A stretch of 64,000 nt of DNA from Janthinobacterium lividum (GCF_034424625.1 NZ_CP139976.1:4526001-4590000); one strand, 5' to 3'. Positions 9,005-18,738 are shown, numbered from the stretch's first letter. The notes: generated by a model not told the origin, from the letters alone. Made by a program: numbers and translations.

Positions 9005-10711
9005 ATGAAAAACCTGAACATCGGCAGCCGCCTTGGCGTCGGCTTTGCTGTCGTATTGCTGTTGCTTGCCGCCTTGACCATCACCGCCCTCGTGCGCATG
9101 CAAACGGCCAGCGACCTGACTTACCGCCTCATCAATACCAGCATCAAGAACCAGCGCATGGTGGCCGAATGGTCGAAGATCATTGAACTCAACAGCGTGC
9201 GCGGCGTCGCCTCGTTCGAGATCACCGATCCTGTCGTGCGCGCCAAGATCGAGGAAGACTTGAAAGTCGATGCGGAGCGTTCCAGCAAGCTGCAGGATGA
9301 CATCATCGCGTCCTTGCTCAATCCTGCCGTGATCGAGCAATTCAAGGTCGTGCGCAAGGTCCGCACCGACTACGTGACGACGCGCGCGCGCGCCTTCAAG
9401 ATGAAGGCCGACGGCGACGTGGCGGGCGCCAAGGTCGTGTTCGACAAGGAAGTGGCGCCGATCACCGTGGCCTACCTGGCCGAAGTCAAACGCTTTGCCA
9501 ACATGCAGATCAAGGCCGCCGACGGCGTCGGCGCCAGCATCATCGAAGCCTACAGCGGCACCCGCATCTTCCTGATCACCATGGGCGTGCTGGCCGTGCT
9601 GATGGGCATCGGTTTCGCGTGGTGGATCACGCGCTCGATCACCGGCCCCATCCGCGCCGCCGTGAAAGTGGCGGAAACCGTGGCAGCTGGCGACCTCACC
9701 AGCACCATCACGGCCCAGGGCCGCGATGAAACGGGCCAGCTGATGCATGCCCTGAAAACCATGAACGACAGCCTGGTGGGCATCGTGGGCCAGGTGCGCA
9801 GCGGCACCGACACCATCGCCACGGCCTCCGCGGAAATCGCCGCCGGCAACCAGGACCTGTCGTCGCGCACGGAACAGCAAGCCAGTTCGCTGGAAGAAAC
9901 GGCCTCGTCGATGGAAGAACTGACCTCGACCGTGAAACAGAACGCCGACAATGCGCGCCAGGCGAATAAACTGGCCGGCGACGCGGCCGGCATCGCCAGC
10001 CGCGGCGGCGCCGTGGTGGCCGAAGTGGTCGCCACCATGGGCGAAATCAATACCTCGTCGAAGAAAATCGTCGACATCATTTCCGTCATCGACGGCATCG
10101 CCTTCCAGACGAATATCCTGGCATTGAACGCGGCCGTGGAAGCGGCGCGCGCCGGCGAACAGGGCCGCGGCTTCGCCGTGGTGGCCACGGAAGTGCGCAA
10201 CCTGGCGCAGCGCTCGGCAGCGGCGGCAAAAGAGATCAAGGGCTTGATCGACGACTCCGTGCAAAAGGTCGACGTGGGCACGGACCTGGTCGACAAGGCC
10301 GGCAAGACGATGGAAGAAATCGTGCAAAGCATCGGCTTTGTCACTTCCATCATGAGCGAGATCAGCAACGCCAGCGAAGAGCAGAGCGCGGGCATCGAGC
10401 AAGTCAACCAGGCCATTTCCGAAATGGACCAGGTAACCCAGCAAAATGCGGCCCTGGTGGAAGAAGCCTCGGCAGCGGCCGAAGCGATGCAGGAACAGGC
10501 GAGCGAACTGGCGCAGGTGGTCAGCGTCTTCCGCCTCGATGCCAATGCAGTAGCGACCGACCGTTTCAGCGTAAAAGCGGCACAGCGCAGCGCAACGCCG
10601 ACTGCTGCCGCACCAGCCCGCAAGGCTTCGGCCCCTGCCCTGCGCCTGCCCGCGACGCGCGCCAGCAGCAAGGCCACTGCGCCGGCCGAAGGCGAGTGGG
10701 AAGAGTTTTAA
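9005..10711 (+). CDS. methyl-accepting chemotaxis protein, four-helix-bundle sensor
   Basis: This is a transmembrane chemoreceptor of 568 residues. An N-terminal membrane helix (about 11-31) is followed by a periplasmic helical domain (about 35-185, 4HB type), a second helix (about 190-212), HAMP (about 213-265) and a cytoplasmic signalling domain. The hairpin tip reads [35 protein letters not shown] and is split here only for description. An Ala/Pro-rich linker leads to the last residues EWEEF, which fit the xWxxF tether for CheR/CheB. It is monocistronic, and the ligand is unknown. Confidence 0.94.
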   Translation: MKNLNIGSRLGVGFAVVLLLLAALTITALVRMQTASDLTYRLINTSIKNQRMVAEWSKIIELNSVRGVASFEITDPVVRAKIEEDLKVDAERSSKLQDDIIASLLNPAVIEQFKVVRKVRTDYVTTRARAFKMKADGDVAGAKVVFDKEVAPITVAYLAEVKRFANMQIKAADGVGASIIEAYSGTRIFLITMGVLAVLMGIGFAWWITRSITGPIRAAVKVAETVAAGDLTSTITAQGRDETGQLMHALKTMNDSLVGIVGQVRSGTDTIATASAEIAAGNQDLSSRTEQQASSLEETASSMEELTSTVKQNADNARQANKLAGDAAGIASRGGAVVAEVVATMGEINTSSKKIVDIISVIDGIAFQTNILALNAAVEAARAGEQGRGFAVVATEVRNLAQRSAAAAKEIKGLIDDSVQKVDVGTDLVDKAGKTMEEIVQSIGFVTSIMSEISNASEEQSAGIEQVNQAISEMDQVTQQNAALVEEASAAAEAMQEQASELAQVVSVFRLDANAVATDRFSVKAAQRSATPTAAAPARKASAPALRLPATRASSKATAPAEGEWEEF

Positions 10712-10721
10712 ATCTGTTTAA

Positions 10722-10755
10722 GCAAGCCGTGCGGCATCAAGCCGCACGGGCTTGC
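10722..10755. terminator. long hairpin between convergent genes
   Basis: GCAAGCC-GTGCGGC-ATCAA-GCCGCAC-GGGCTTGC forms a long stem just after the chemoreceptor stop. It also covers the last codons of the convergent gene at 10737. There is no good U-tract, so it may be a stabilising or weak terminator structure serving both strands. Confidence 0.55.
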
Positions 10756-11189
10756 GCTTTGGCGATCAGCACCGCCAGCTCGCGCGGCACGGATTGCCCC
10801 AGAAATTCCAGCGCCAGCGCCTCCGGATCGATGGCGGCGTCCGCTGGCAAGCCATGCTCGAAGCCGCCCACCATGGTGCGGCAAAAATGCGGCGATTCCG
10901 CCCGCGTTTCCACATACCAGCAGCCCGCATGGCCTTGCACGAAGTATTCGCCGATAAAATAGCCGAGCATGGTTTTTACCCACTGCCAGCTCTCGTCGCG
11001 GATGACGATGGTGCGCATGGCCGCGTCGATATACGGCAGGTATTCGGCAGCGTTGGTCAGCACTTCGTGCGCCGGCTGGATGCCCAGGCGCTCGACGAAA
11101 TTCACCAGCGAGGCGCCCAGCGCGTCATAGTAGGCGTCGAAGCCCGCCTGGCTTTGTTGCAACAATTGTTCTTGTTCGTTCGACAGCAT
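10737..11189 (-). CDS. conserved hypothetical protein, 150 residues
   Basis: I do not recognise the family. The product begins MLSNEQEQLLQQSQAGFDAYYDALGASLVNFVERLG and is soluble and acidic, with aromatic clusters (QWVKTMLGYFIGEYF, CWYVETR) and no signal peptide or membrane helix. Codon use matches the neighbours and the frame is clean, so it is probably a real gene. It is transcribed towards the chemoreceptor gene and lies downstream of the SulP gene with a 33-base gap, so the two could be co-transcribed. No catalytic motif is apparent. Confidence 0.65.
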   Translation of the reverse strand: MLSNEQEQLLQQSQAGFDAYYDALGASLVNFVERLGIQPAHEVLTNAAEYLPYIDAAMRTIVIRDESWQWVKTMLGYFIGEYFVQGHAGCWYVETRAESPHFCRTMVGGFEHGLPADAAIDPEALALEFLGQSVPRELAVLIAKAQARAA

Positions 11190-11222
11190 TCATACTCCAC
11201 AGACATTCAACAATCCCCTATT

Positions 11223-12710
11223 TTACGCCACTCCCACATCCACCCCGGCCCGCTGCAGCAAGGCCTGGTTGCGGGTGGACAGATGCGTCACCTGCAGATG
11301 CTTGCCCGCCTTGTCATAGCGTTCATACAAGGATTCGATGGCGGCAATGGCCGAGTGATCGGCCATGTGCAGGTGCCGGCAGTCAAGGATGACGCGGGCC
11401 GGGTCCGACGCTGGCTGGAACAGTTCCAGGAAATGCGTGGTGGAAGCAAAAAACAGCGTGCCATGCGGCAGGTACACGCGCACGCCGGCGCTGCTGTCAT
11501 CGATATCGGCACGCATTTCACGCGCATGTTGCCAGGCAAAATTCAAGGCGGCGATGACGATGCCGCACAGCACGGCCATCGCCAGGTCCGTGAATACGGT
11601 AATGACCGTCACGGCAACGATCACCAGCGCATCCTGCAACGGCACCTTGCCCAGTACGCGCAAGGAACCCCAGGCAAACGTCTGCTGCGCCACGACGAAC
11701 ATCACGCCCACCAGGGCGGCCAGCGGGATGCGCTCGATCAGCGGCGACAGGAACAGGATGAACAGCAAAATCATCACGCCGGCCGTCACGCCCGACAGGC
11801 GCGAGCGGCCGCCCGAGCTCAGGTTGATCATCGTCTGCCCGATCATGGCGCAACCGCCCATGCCGCCAAACAGGCCCGAGACGACGTTCGAGGCGCCAAG
11901 GGCGATGCATTCGCGGTTCGGCTGGCCCCGCGTTTCAGTCATCTCATCGGTGAGATTAAAAGTGAGCAAAGTTTCCAGCAAGCCCACCATGGCCATCAGG
12001 GCTGCATATGGGAAAATGATATGCAAGGTCGCCATGTCCAGCGGCACGGTGGGCCAATGCAGGGCCGGCAGGCCGCCGGCGATATGCGCGAGGTCGCCCA
12101 GGGTGCGCGTGGGCAGGTGCAAGAAATGGCTGAGCACGCCCACGCCGAGGATGGCCACCAGCGCGGGAGGCACGGCCTTCGTGACGCGCGGCAGCACGTA
12201 GACGATGGCCATGGTCAGCGCCACCAGCGCGCCCATCACATACAAGGGCATGCCTTGCAGCCAGGTTTCGCCCTGCGGCGTGGCCTGGCGAAAGTGTTCC
12301 AGCTGGGCCATGGCGATGACGATGGCCAGGCCATTCACAAAGCCCAGCATCACCGGATAGGGCACCATGCGGATCAATTTCCCGAGGCGCAAGATGCCGA
12401 ACAAGGCCATCAGGATGCCGCTCAGCACCACGGTGGCCAGCAGATACTGCACGCCATGCTGAGCCACCAGTGCCACGATGACGACGGCCATGGAGCCGGC
12501 GGCGCCGGAAATCATGCCGGGGCGTCCGCCAAAAATGGCCGTGAATGCGCAAATGATGAAGGCGCCATACAGGCCCATCAGGGGATTCAATTGCGCCACC
12601 AGGGCAAAGGCGATGCATTCAGGTACCAGGGCAAAGGAAGTGGTCAGGCCCGCCAGGACGTTCTTTTGCAGGTTCGAGAACCACTCATCCCGAAAAGTTG
12701 TGTTGATCAT
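11223..12710 (-). CDS. SulP family inorganic anion transporter with STAS domain
   Basis: This is an inner-membrane permease of the SulP/SLC26 family (sulfate, bicarbonate or related anions). The start ATG 12710 (MINTTFRDEW) is preferred over an in-frame TTG at 12758 and gives 495 residues. The membrane domain (about residues 15-385) contains ALVPECIAFALVA, MGLYGAF and GQTMINLSSGGRSRLSGV. The C-terminal STAS domain (about 400-490) carries the MADHSAIAAI loop. The substrate is not determinable. It is not linked to carbonic anhydrase or sulfate assimilation genes here. Confidence 0.92.
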   Translation of the reverse strand: MINTTFRDEWFSNLQKNVLAGLTTSFALVPECIAFALVAQLNPLMGLYGAFIICAFTAIFGGRPGMISGAAGSMAVVIVALVAQHGVQYLLATVVLSGILMALFGILRLGKLIRMVPYPVMLGFVNGLAIVIAMAQLEHFRQATPQGETWLQGMPLYVMGALVALTMAIVYVLPRVTKAVPPALVAILGVGVLSHFLHLPTRTLGDLAHIAGGLPALHWPTVPLDMATLHIIFPYAALMAMVGLLETLLTFNLTDEMTETRGQPNRECIALGASNVVSGLFGGMGGCAMIGQTMINLSSGGRSRLSGVTAGVMILLFILFLSPLIERIPLAALVGVMFVVAQQTFAWGSLRVLGKVPLQDALVIVAVTVITVFTDLAMAVLCGIVIAALNFAWQHAREMRADIDDSSAGVRVYLPHGTLFFASTTHFLELFQPASDPARVILDCRHLHMADHSAIAAIESLYERYDKAGKHLQVTHLSTRNQALLQRAGVDVGVA

Positions 12711-12951
12711 TGATGCGTATCCAAAGTCGGAACAGGAAAATGCCGGCCTGATGGACAATCATCAGGCACAGCCATACCAGCGGGCGTCACAAAAAAAGCT
12801 GCGCTGAGGTCGATCGGAGCAGGAAAGTCGTCAGTGACTACATCGGTATGGCGGAAAGGGGAAGTTTCATCAAGGCGCCAGGCGGCGCGGCTGAGCTTGC
12901 CGGCATTATACAAGATGCGCAGCCGGCAAAAGTCCGGCAAATGCGCGGACA

Positions 12952-12987
12952 AAAAAATAGCCCACTCGAAAGTGGGCTATTTTTTTC
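12952..12987. terminator. bidirectional terminator at the end of the tRNA cluster
   Basis: AAAAAAATAGCCCACT-CGAA-AGTGGGCTATTTTTTT is a perfect stem with T-runs on both strands. It lies just downstream of tRNA-Cys on the minus strand and would end the pgsA/tRNA transcript. The DNA from here to the SulP start (12711-12951) shows no credible gene. Confidence 0.9.
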
Positions 12988-12990
12988 ATC

Positions 12991-13064
12991 TGGAGGCGAG
13001 GACGGGAATCGAACCCGTCTAAACGGCTTTGCAGGCCGCTGCATAACCTCTTTGCTACCTCGCC
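12991..13064 (-). tRNA. tRNA-Cys (GCA)
   Basis: The minus strand reads GGCGAGGTAGC...CTGCAAA...GGTTCGATTCC...CTCGCCTCCA. It is a full cloverleaf of 74 nt with encoded CCA, anticodon GCA, and a 7-bp acceptor stem GGCGAGG/CCTCGCC. It is the last gene of the cluster before the terminator. Confidence 0.96.
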
Positions 13065-13106
13065 AGAGGAACTGCTTGGATGGGCCTTGCGGCACACCTT
13101 GAAAAC

Positions 13107-13182
13107 TGGAGCGGGAGAAGAGTCTCGAACTCTCGACCTCAACCTTGGCAAGGTTGCGCTCTACCAACTGAGCTACTCCCGC
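13107..13182 (-). tRNA. tRNA-Gly (GCC), copy 1
   Basis: The minus strand reads GCGGGAGTAGCTCAGTTGG...CTTGCCAAG...GAGTTCGAGACTC...CTCCCGCTCCA. It is 76 nt with encoded CCA and anticodon GCC. It is identical by eye to the four further copies. A terminator-like hairpin at 13229-13257 separates it from copy 2. Confidence 0.96.
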
Positions 13183-13228
13183 ATTGGAGCTTGGATACTG
13201 CCTAATCGCGCCTGCTACTTCGGCGGAT

Positions 13229-13257
13229 AAAAAAAGGAAGCCAGCTTAGCTTCCCTT
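13229..13257 (-). terminator. terminator-like hairpin inside the tRNA cluster
   Basis: On the minus strand GGAAGC-TAAGCTG-GCTTCC is followed by TTTTTTT. It lies between tRNA-Gly copies 2 and 1. It could end the transcript of copies 5-2, so copy 1 and tRNA-Cys may depend on read-through or on another promoter. Confidence 0.7.
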
Positions 13258-13265
13258 TAGAATTC

Positions 13266-13341
13266 TGGAGCGGGAGAAGAGTCTCGAACTCTCGACCTCA
13301 ACCTTGGCAAGGTTGCGCTCTACCAACTGAGCTACTCCCGC
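13266..13341 (-). tRNA. tRNA-Gly (GCC), copy 2
   Basis: Same 76-nt sequence as copy 1, anticodon GCC. The ten bases next to its 5' end (ATTGGAGCTT on the plus strand) are identical to those beside copy 1, which points to tandem duplication. Confidence 0.96.
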
Positions 13342-13397
13342 ATTGGAGCTTCTATTTTCTGCTACTGCCATTCTTGCTGTACTACTTCAGCTTTCGC

Positions 13398-13473
13398 TGG
13401 AGCGGGAGAAGAGTCTCGAACTCTCGACCTCAACCTTGGCAAGGTTGCGCTCTACCAACTGAGCTACTCCCGC
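13398..13473 (-). tRNA. tRNA-Gly (GCC), copy 3
   Basis: Same 76-nt tRNA-Gly sequence with encoded CCA. Spacers on either side are 56 and 71 bases and differ in sequence. Confidence 0.96.
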
Positions 13474-13544
13474 ATACGAACCGCTATTTTACTGCTTTTT
13501 GCTACCGTTTACCAGTGCTGCTTTACTGCTGATCCAGCATTCAC

Positions 13545-13620
13545 TGGAGCGGGAGAAGAGTCTCGAACTCTCGACCTCAACCTTGGCAAGGTTGCGCTCT
13601 ACCAACTGAGCTACTCCCGC
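13545..13620 (-). tRNA. tRNA-Gly (GCC), copy 4
   Basis: Same 76-nt tRNA-Gly sequence with anticodon GCC and encoded CCA. Confidence 0.96.
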
Positions 13621-13712
13621 AGTGGACAACATTGTATCAGAAGCTCTACTACATCGCCAGTACTACTTTTTACTGCAGTCGCTGTTTTTACCTATGACAC
13701 GATCCAGAAAAC

Positions 13713-13788
13713 TGGAGCGGGAGAAGAGTCTCGAACTCTCGACCTCAACCTTGGCAAGGTTGCGCTCTACCAACTGAGCTACTCCCGC
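13713..13788 (-). tRNA. tRNA-Gly (GCC), copy 5
   Basis: Same 76-nt tRNA-Gly sequence. It is the first copy in transcription order, about 105 bases after the pgsA stop. It may be co-transcribed with pgsA or have its own promoter in 13789-13893. Confidence 0.96.
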
Positions 13789-13893
13789 GTCATCAACAAC
13801 AGGCCAGCATTATAGAGGGATTACAGGGGCTGTCAACGGGCAATATCTGGTGTTTTGCAAAATATTCCGCACAAAGCAGCCGCCTGCCTATTC

Positions 13894-14478
13894 TTAGTGC
13901 AAATTTCCCGCTTTTTCTTTAATCAGCGGCCATGCCAGACGCAAATAATAGAACATCGACCACACCGTCAGCACGCAGGCGATCCACAGCAGCTTCTCGC
14001 CCCACACGTGCGTGTCGATCGCGCCAAAGATCACTTCGTGGTACAGCAGCAGGGGAATGGCCGTCATTTGCGCGGCCGTCTTGATCTTGCCGATCGAGCT
14101 GACGGCCACCGATTTCGATGCACCGATCTGCGCCATCCATTCGCGCAACGCGGAAATCGTGATTTCGCGGCCGATGATGATGAAGGCCAGCACGGCATTC
14201 ACACGGTCCAGCTGCACCAGCACCAGCAAGGCGCCCGCCACCATCAGCTTGTCGGCGACCGGGTCGAGGAAGGCGCCGAAGGCCGAGGTCTGGTTCCAGC
14301 GCCGCGCGAGGAAACCATCAAACCAGTCGGTGACGGCGGCAACAATGAAGACCAGGGTGGCAACCAGGTTCTGGTCGCCATGCAGCAGCATCGACGGCGG
14401 CAAATAAAACACGCCGACGACGAGCGGTATCAGGGCCACGCGCAGCCAGGTCAAAAGGATGGGAATATTAAAAGGCAT
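13894..14478 (-). CDS. pgsA: CDP-diacylglycerol-glycerol-3-phosphate 3-phosphatidyltransferase
   Basis: PgsA makes phosphatidylglycerol phosphate, the committed step to phosphatidylglycerol and cardiolipin, in the inner membrane. The 194-residue protein has several hydrophobic segments and the CDP-alcohol phosphotransferase signature DWFDGFLARRW...GAFLDPVADK at about residues 50-77, with all aspartates present. Length is typical. It is followed by the tRNA-Gly/Cys cluster, and uvrC lies upstream; the uvrC-pgsA-tRNA order is common in proteobacteria. Confidence 0.95.
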   Translation of the reverse strand: MPFNIPILLTWLRVALIPLVVGVFYLPPSMLLHGDQNLVATLVFIVAAVTDWFDGFLARRWNQTSAFGAFLDPVADKLMVAGALLVLVQLDRVNAVLAFIIIGREITISALREWMAQIGASKSVAVSSIGKIKTAAQMTAIPLLLYHEVIFGAIDTHVWGEKLLWIACVLTVWSMFYYLRLAWPLIKEKAGNLH

Positions 14479-14602
14479 AAGAGAGCAATCGGCCGACGGG
14501 TAAATTGAACATGAGGAAAGCGTGAAGAAAGCGCCACTAGTCTACATGGCCCCAGGGTATTAGCCTAGTCCGGTTGCCGCGGCACCGGACCAGGCCGTCA
14601 TA

Positions 14603-14674
14603 GAACCCTCACAAAACCGTAGCGAGCGGCAGTGAGTTGCGACCGAGAAGCGCAGTAGGTTTGGTTAGGAGTTC
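14603..14674 (-). repeat. intergenic inverted-arm element, copy A
   Basis: On the minus strand it reads from the uvrC stop codon: arm GAACTCCTAACCAAACC, then TACTGCGC, a 19-base centre, GCCGCTCGCTACG, and a closing arm GGTTTTGTGAGGGTTC complementary to the first. The TACTGCGC and GCCGCTCGCTACG blocks recur at 33502-33618 and 43638-43757. This copy has a shortened centre (72 bp against 117-120). Confidence 0.75.
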
Positions 14675-16554
14675 TAATGCAGCTGCTTGTAAATCTCTTC
14701 TGCCAGCTGCGTGGAAATCCCCTCCACCGACATCAGATCCTCGATGCTGGCGTCGACCACGCCGCGCAAGCCGCCAAAGCGCGACAGCAGTTTCTGGCGG
14801 CGCTTGGCGCCGATGCCCTCGATCTCTTCCAGGCGCGACGTCTGGCGCGTCTTGGCGCGCTTGGCGCGCATGCCGGTGATGGCGAAGCGGTGCGCCTCGT
14901 CGCGGATTTGCGCGATCAGCATCAGAGCCGCCGATTCCTTGCCCAGTTCCTGCGCCGCGCGGCCATCGACGAACAGCAGGGTTTCCAGGCCCACCTTGCG
15001 CCCCTCCCCCTTGGCCACGCCGACAATCAAGCTGATATCGAGTCCCAGCTCGGCAAACACCTGGCGCGCCATTTCGATCTGCCCCTTGCCGCCGTCGATC
15101 AAGACCACGTCGGGCATCACGCCATCGCCATTCGCCACTTTCTCGTAACGGCGCATGAGGACCTGGCGCATGGCCGCGTAATCGTCGCCGGGCGTGATGT
15201 CATTGATGTTGTAGCGCCGGTATTCGCCATTCTGCATGGCGTGATGGTGGAACACGACGCACGACGCCTGCGTCGCCTCGCCCTGCGTGTGGCTGATGTC
15301 GAAACACTCCACGCGCAGGCTGTCGAGGTCTTCCGTTTCCAGGCGCAGCGCTTCGGCCAGCGCGCGCGTGCGCGACTGCTGCGAACCCTGCTCGGACAAC
15401 AAGCGCGCCAGCGAAATCTCGGCGCCCTTCTGCGCCATTTCCAGCCACTGGCGGCGCTGCCCCTGCGGCTGGAAGATCAGGTTGATGCGGTGGCCACACT
15501 GCTCCATCAGCGCCACCATCAGGGCTGGCTGGTCGAATTCGATATTCAGGATCAGGGTGCCGGGAATGAATTTTTCCGTGTAGTGCTGGGCCAGGAAGGC
15601 GGCCAGCACTTCCACCTCGATCGGCTCCTCGGCAATCGCCGCCGCATCGCTGAGCTGGCTGGGGAAATAAGCGCGGTCGCCCAGATGGCGTCCGCCGCGT
15701 ACCATGGCCAGGTTGACGCAGGCGCGCCCGCCCTGCACCAGCACGGCGAGAATGTCGACATCGGCGTCACCCGTCGTCTCCATGCTTTGTTGGTGCAGCA
15801 CGCGCGACAGCGAGGCGATCTGGTTGCGCACCACCACGGCCTGCTCGAATTTTAATTCAGCGGCAAACGCGTGCATCTTCTTTTCCAGGTCGGCCAGCAC
15901 TTCGCTCTGGCGCCCGCGCAGGAAGCGCGCCGCGTTTTCCACGTCGTTCTTGTAGTCTTCCTTGCTGATCAGGTCCACACAGGGCGCACTGCAGCGGCCG
16001 ATCTGGTGCAGCAGGCAGGGACGGGTGCGGTTCGCATACACGCTGTCCTCGCAGGTACGGATCAGGAACACCTTTTGCAGGATCTGCATCGATTCCTTGA
16101 CGGCCCAGGAACTGGGGAACGGCCCGAAATACTGGTTTTTCTTGTCCACCGCGCCCCGGTAATACACCATGCGCGGCGCATCGCCATTCGTGATCTTCAG
16201 ATACGGATACGACTTGTCGTCGCGGAACAGGATGTTGTAGCGCGGCTGCAGCGCCTTGATCAGGTTGTTTTCCAGGATCAATGCTTCCGCTTCGCTGTGC
16301 GTGACCGTCGTTTCCAGGCGCGCGATGCGCTCGACCATCATGGCGATGCGGGGACTGGCCAGGTTCTTCTGGAAGTAGCTGGAGACGCGTTTTTTCAGGT
16401 CGCGCGCCTTGCCGACATACAGCACCTTGTCGGCGGCGTCGAAATAGCGGTACACGCCGGGCAAATTCGGCAGCTTGGCGACGGTCGCCAGCACCTGCGC
16501 GCGCGGGTCGGGTGGCGTTTCCGCGGAATTGAGGTCGGGTATTGCTTCAGTCAT
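14674..16554 (-). CDS. uvrC: excinuclease ABC subunit C
   Basis: UvrC makes the dual incisions in nucleotide excision repair with UvrAB. The 626-residue protein has an N-terminal GIY-YIG nuclease (about residues 28-105; [24 protein letters not shown]), a cysteine set around residues 160-190, a UVR motif (about 215-250), an RNase H-like nuclease ([25 protein letters not shown]) and C-terminal helix-hairpin-helix repeats (about 570-620). Length is normal. It is followed by repeat copy A and then pgsA. Confidence 0.96.
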   Translation of the reverse strand: MTEAIPDLNSAETPPDPRAQVLATVAKLPNLPGVYRYFDAADKVLYVGKARDLKKRVSSYFQKNLASPRIAMMVERIARLETTVTHSEAEALILENNLIKALQPRYNILFRDDKSYPYLKITNGDAPRMVYYRGAVDKKNQYFGPFPSSWAVKESMQILQKVFLIRTCEDSVYANRTRPCLLHQIGRCSAPCVDLISKEDYKNDVENAARFLRGRQSEVLADLEKKMHAFAAELKFEQAVVVRNQIASLSRVLHQQSMETTGDADVDILAVLVQGGRACVNLAMVRGGRHLGDRAYFPSQLSDAAAIAEEPIEVEVLAAFLAQHYTEKFIPGTLILNIEFDQPALMVALMEQCGHRINLIFQPQGQRRQWLEMAQKGAEISLARLLSEQGSQQSRTRALAEALRLETEDLDSLRVECFDISHTQGEATQASCVVFHHHAMQNGEYRRYNINDITPGDDYAAMRQVLMRRYEKVANGDGVMPDVVLIDGGKGQIEMARQVFAELGLDISLIVGVAKGEGRKVGLETLLFVDGRAAQELGKESAALMLIAQIRDEAHRFAITGMRAKRAKTRQTSRLEEIEGIGAKRRQKLLSRFGGLRGVVDASIEDLMSVEGISTQLAEEIYKQLH

Positions 16555-16569
16555 TGCTGGCTCTTAAAT

Positions 16570-16633
16570 GGGGTCAGACCCGCCGGGGGAATACGTCCCG
16601 GTGGGACGCATTCCGATCGAAAAGACTGACCCC
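16570..16633. repeat. nested inverted repeat with GGGGTCAG/CTGACCCC ends
   Basis: The outer arms GGGGTCAG (16570-16577) and CTGACCCC (16626-16633) enclose an inner inverted repeat GGAATACGTCCC-GGT-GGGACGCATTCC with one mismatch. It fills most of the 93-base gap between acpS and uvrC. The outer octamers equal those of the hairpin at 1471-1494. It may be a dispersed hairpin element acting as a transcriptional or mRNA boundary. Confidence 0.65.
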
Positions 16634-16647
16634 AGCAGTCGTCTGCA

Positions 16648-17043
16648 TTACGGCGCTTGCTCCACAATCACAAACGCCACGGCATATTCTTCCTCGTCGC
16701 TGATGGTCACTTGCGCGCTCAGGCGATTTTTCTCCATGAACTGCGCCAGCACGCCACTGCAGACGATCATCGGCTTGCCGCTGGGGTGGTTCAGCATCTG
16801 CGCGGCGGGCCAGGTCATCGGCATGCGCAAGCCCAGGCCGATGGCCTTGGAAAACGCTTCCTTTGCCGCGAAGCGCGTGGCAAGGAAGCGCACGCCGCGC
16901 GCGGCATTCTTGGCGCTGCGGGCGCGGAATTTTTCCAGCTCCTGCGGCCCCAGTATCTTTTTCGCGAAACGCTCGCCGTGCCGCGCCAGGGCCGCCTCGA
17001 TGCGGGGTATCTTGCAGATATCGGTACCGATGCCGTAGATCAT
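16648..17043 (-). CDS. acpS: holo-[acyl-carrier-protein] synthase
   Basis: AcpS transfers 4'-phosphopantetheine from CoA to apo-ACP (here the AcpP encoded at 28660). The 131-residue protein starts [16 protein letters not shown], with the Mg-binding Asp near residue 8 and the second acidic ligand in [10 protein letters not shown] near residue 60. It ends the rnc-era-recO-pdxJ-acpS series, 14 bases after the pdxJ stop. Confidence 0.95.
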   Translation of the reverse strand: MIYGIGTDICKIPRIEAALARHGERFAKKILGPQELEKFRARSAKNAARGVRFLATRFAAKEAFSKAIGLGLRMPMTWPAAQMLNHPSGKPMIVCSGVLAQFMEKNRLSAQVTISDEEEYAVAFVIVEQAP

Positions 17044-17057
17044 GCCCTACTCCCGTG

Positions 17058-17819
17058 TCAAGCCCTGTGACCGAGGCGCGTGGCCACCATGATGGCCTTC
17101 ATTTCGCGCACGGCGTTTTCCCAGCCGACAAACACGGCATGCGCGACGATGGCGTGGCCGATGTTCAGCTCAGCAATATCGGGAATGGCGGCGATGGCCT
17201 GCACATTGGTGTAATGCAAGCCGTGACCCGCGTTGACTTTCAAGCCGCAGCCCACGCCAAACAGCACGCCCGCCTTGATGCGCTCCAGTTCCGCCAGCTG
17301 CTCGGCGCCTTGCGTATCGGCATAGCGCCCCGTGTGCAGCTCGATCACGGGCGCGCCGAGCTCGGCGGCGGCAGCGATCTGCTGCTCGTCCGCATCGATG
17401 AACAGGCTCACGCGGATGCCCTCGCCTTGCAATTGTTGCACCGCCGCCTGCACTTCCTTGAAGTAGCGCACCACGTCCAGGCCCCCTTCGGTCGTCACCT
17501 CCGTGCGCTTTTCCGGCACCAGGCAGACGTCCGCCGGCTTGATGCGGCAGGCGAAATCGATCATCTCGGCCGTGACAGCCGCTTCCAGGTTCATGCGCGT
17601 CAGTAATTGCGGCGCGATGGCGATCACGTCCGCATCCTTGATGTGACGGCGGTCTTCGCGCAAATGCAGGGTGATGGCGTCGGCGCCGGCCTGTTCGGCC
17701 AGCAGGGCCGCGCGGATCGGGTCCGGATACGCGGTGCCGCGCGCATTGCGCAAGGTGGCCACGTGGTCGATATTGACGCCCAGGTCGATGACGGGGCCGG
17801 AAGGCTGCAAAAAGCTCAT
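17058..17819 (-). CDS. pdxJ: pyridoxine 5'-phosphate synthase
   Basis: PdxJ condenses 3-amino-2-oxopropyl phosphate with deoxyxylulose 5-phosphate to form pyridoxine phosphate (vitamin B6). The 253-residue TIM barrel shows the expected segments [26 protein letters not shown] and VCLVPEKR, and the late motif [15 protein letters not shown]. The conserved recO-pdxJ-acpS order supports the call. The gap to recO is about 42 bases. Confidence 0.96.
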   Translation of the reverse strand: MSFLQPSGPVIDLGVNIDHVATLRNARGTAYPDPIRAALLAEQAGADAITLHLREDRRHIKDADVIAIAPQLLTRMNLEAAVTAEMIDFACRIKPADVCLVPEKRTEVTTEGGLDVVRYFKEVQAAVQQLQGEGIRVSLFIDADEQQIAAAAELGAPVIELHTGRYADTQGAEQLAELERIKAGVLFGVGCGLKVNAGHGLHYTNVQAIAAIPDIAELNIGHAIVAHAVFVGWENAVREMKAIMVATRLGHRA

Positions 17820-17861
17820 ATAAATGGTATCCGTAAAGTGCTGTCCTGCTGCAAACTTCAG

Positions 17862-18710
17862 CTACAGCTGCATTAAATCAATCAGTATCTGGCGCGTGTT
17901 CAAGGTGGCGCCGCCCAGTTGATGGGCCAGCAAAAAGCGCATCAACAGCTTGCTTTGCGCCTGCGTGGCCACGTCAAGATAATCTTCGCGCTCCATGTCG
18001 AGCAGGGTCTTGCCCGTGATCCTGGGCCAAGCGTCGGCGGCGCGCGCCGGGCGCGGCCCCCGTTCCGGGTCGACCACGTACACCTGCCCCGCCTCGACGG
18101 CATGGCGCGTGCCCGTGCAGCGCGTCAGGTCGGCCGCCACGCCCGTTTCCTTGAGCAGGGCGCGCTCGAACTTGCGCAGCACGATGGGCGGCGGCTCATT
18201 GTGCGCCAGTTGATTCAAGGTAGCAACGTAGTGGTCGAACAGGACGGGATGCGGATCGTCGCGCGCGAGCAATTTGACCAGCAATTCGTTCAAATAAAAG
18301 CCGCACAACAAGGCGGTCTTTTCCAACGGCAACATGCCACCCACCCATTCCGCACCGGTGAGGATGCGCAGCTCGGACTTGCCCGTCCAGCCCGCTTGCA
18401 GCGGCTGGAACGTCTGCAGCACGCCGCGCAACTGCGAATGGGGCCGCTTGGCGCCCTTGGCAACGAGCGCGATGCGGCCATACTCGCGCGTAAACACGTC
18501 GACGATGAGGCTGGTTTCTTTATGTGGGTAGCTGTGCAGCACAAAGGCTGGCTGGCCCGTGATGCGGCCGTCGCGCGTGGGCGGACGGCTGCGCCGGGGT
18601 GCTGTGGGAGGTACGGCCGGCGGCGCGATGGCCACCGGCGCGGGGACAGGTGCGGAAACAGCAGGTGAAGCTGGCGCAGGATGCTGCAGCGCTGGCGTGG
18701 TGGTGCTCAT
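17862..18710 (-). CDS. recO: DNA repair protein RecO, Ala/Pro-rich N-terminal extension
   Basis: RecO loads RecA on SSB-coated ssDNA with RecR. The conserved OB-fold starts near residue 50 ([38 protein letters not shown]), and the C-terminal helical domain follows. The first 45 or so residues are low-complexity Ala/Pro ([20 protein letters not shown]), which usual RecO proteins lack; the start used is the first ATG, 28 bases after era. No other in-frame ATG lies between this and the OB-fold, so the extension is probably real or the start is a non-ATG codon further in. Confidence 0.9.
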   Translation of the reverse strand: MSTTTPALQHPAPASPAVSAPVPAPVAIAPPAVPPTAPRRSRPPTRDGRITGQPAFVLHSYPHKETSLIVDVFTREYGRIALVAKGAKRPHSQLRGVLQTFQPLQAGWTGKSELRILTGAEWVGGMLPLEKTALLCGFYLNELLVKLLARDDPHPVLFDHYVATLNQLAHNEPPPIVLRKFERALLKETGVAADLTRCTGTRHAVEAGQVYVVDPERGPRPARAADAWPRITGKTLLDMEREDYLDVATQAQSKLLMRFLLAHQLGGATLNTRQILIDLMQL

Positions 18711-18738
18711 GCGTGTGGCGTCGCCCCCGGGTTGCGGA

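Noticed and set aside
12711..12758. TTG start for the SulP transporter
   Set aside because: ATG at 12710 gives the usual N-terminus and no RBS precedes the TTG.
12707..12952. An 81-codon minus-strand frame upstream of the SulP gene
   Set aside because: No RBS, no family similarity, low-information composition, and it overlaps the SulP start region.
12991..13788. Regular repeats resembling a CRISPR array
   Set aside because: The 76-bp units fold as tRNA-Gly with anticodon GCC and encoded CCA; the spacers are irregular in length (56-92 bases).
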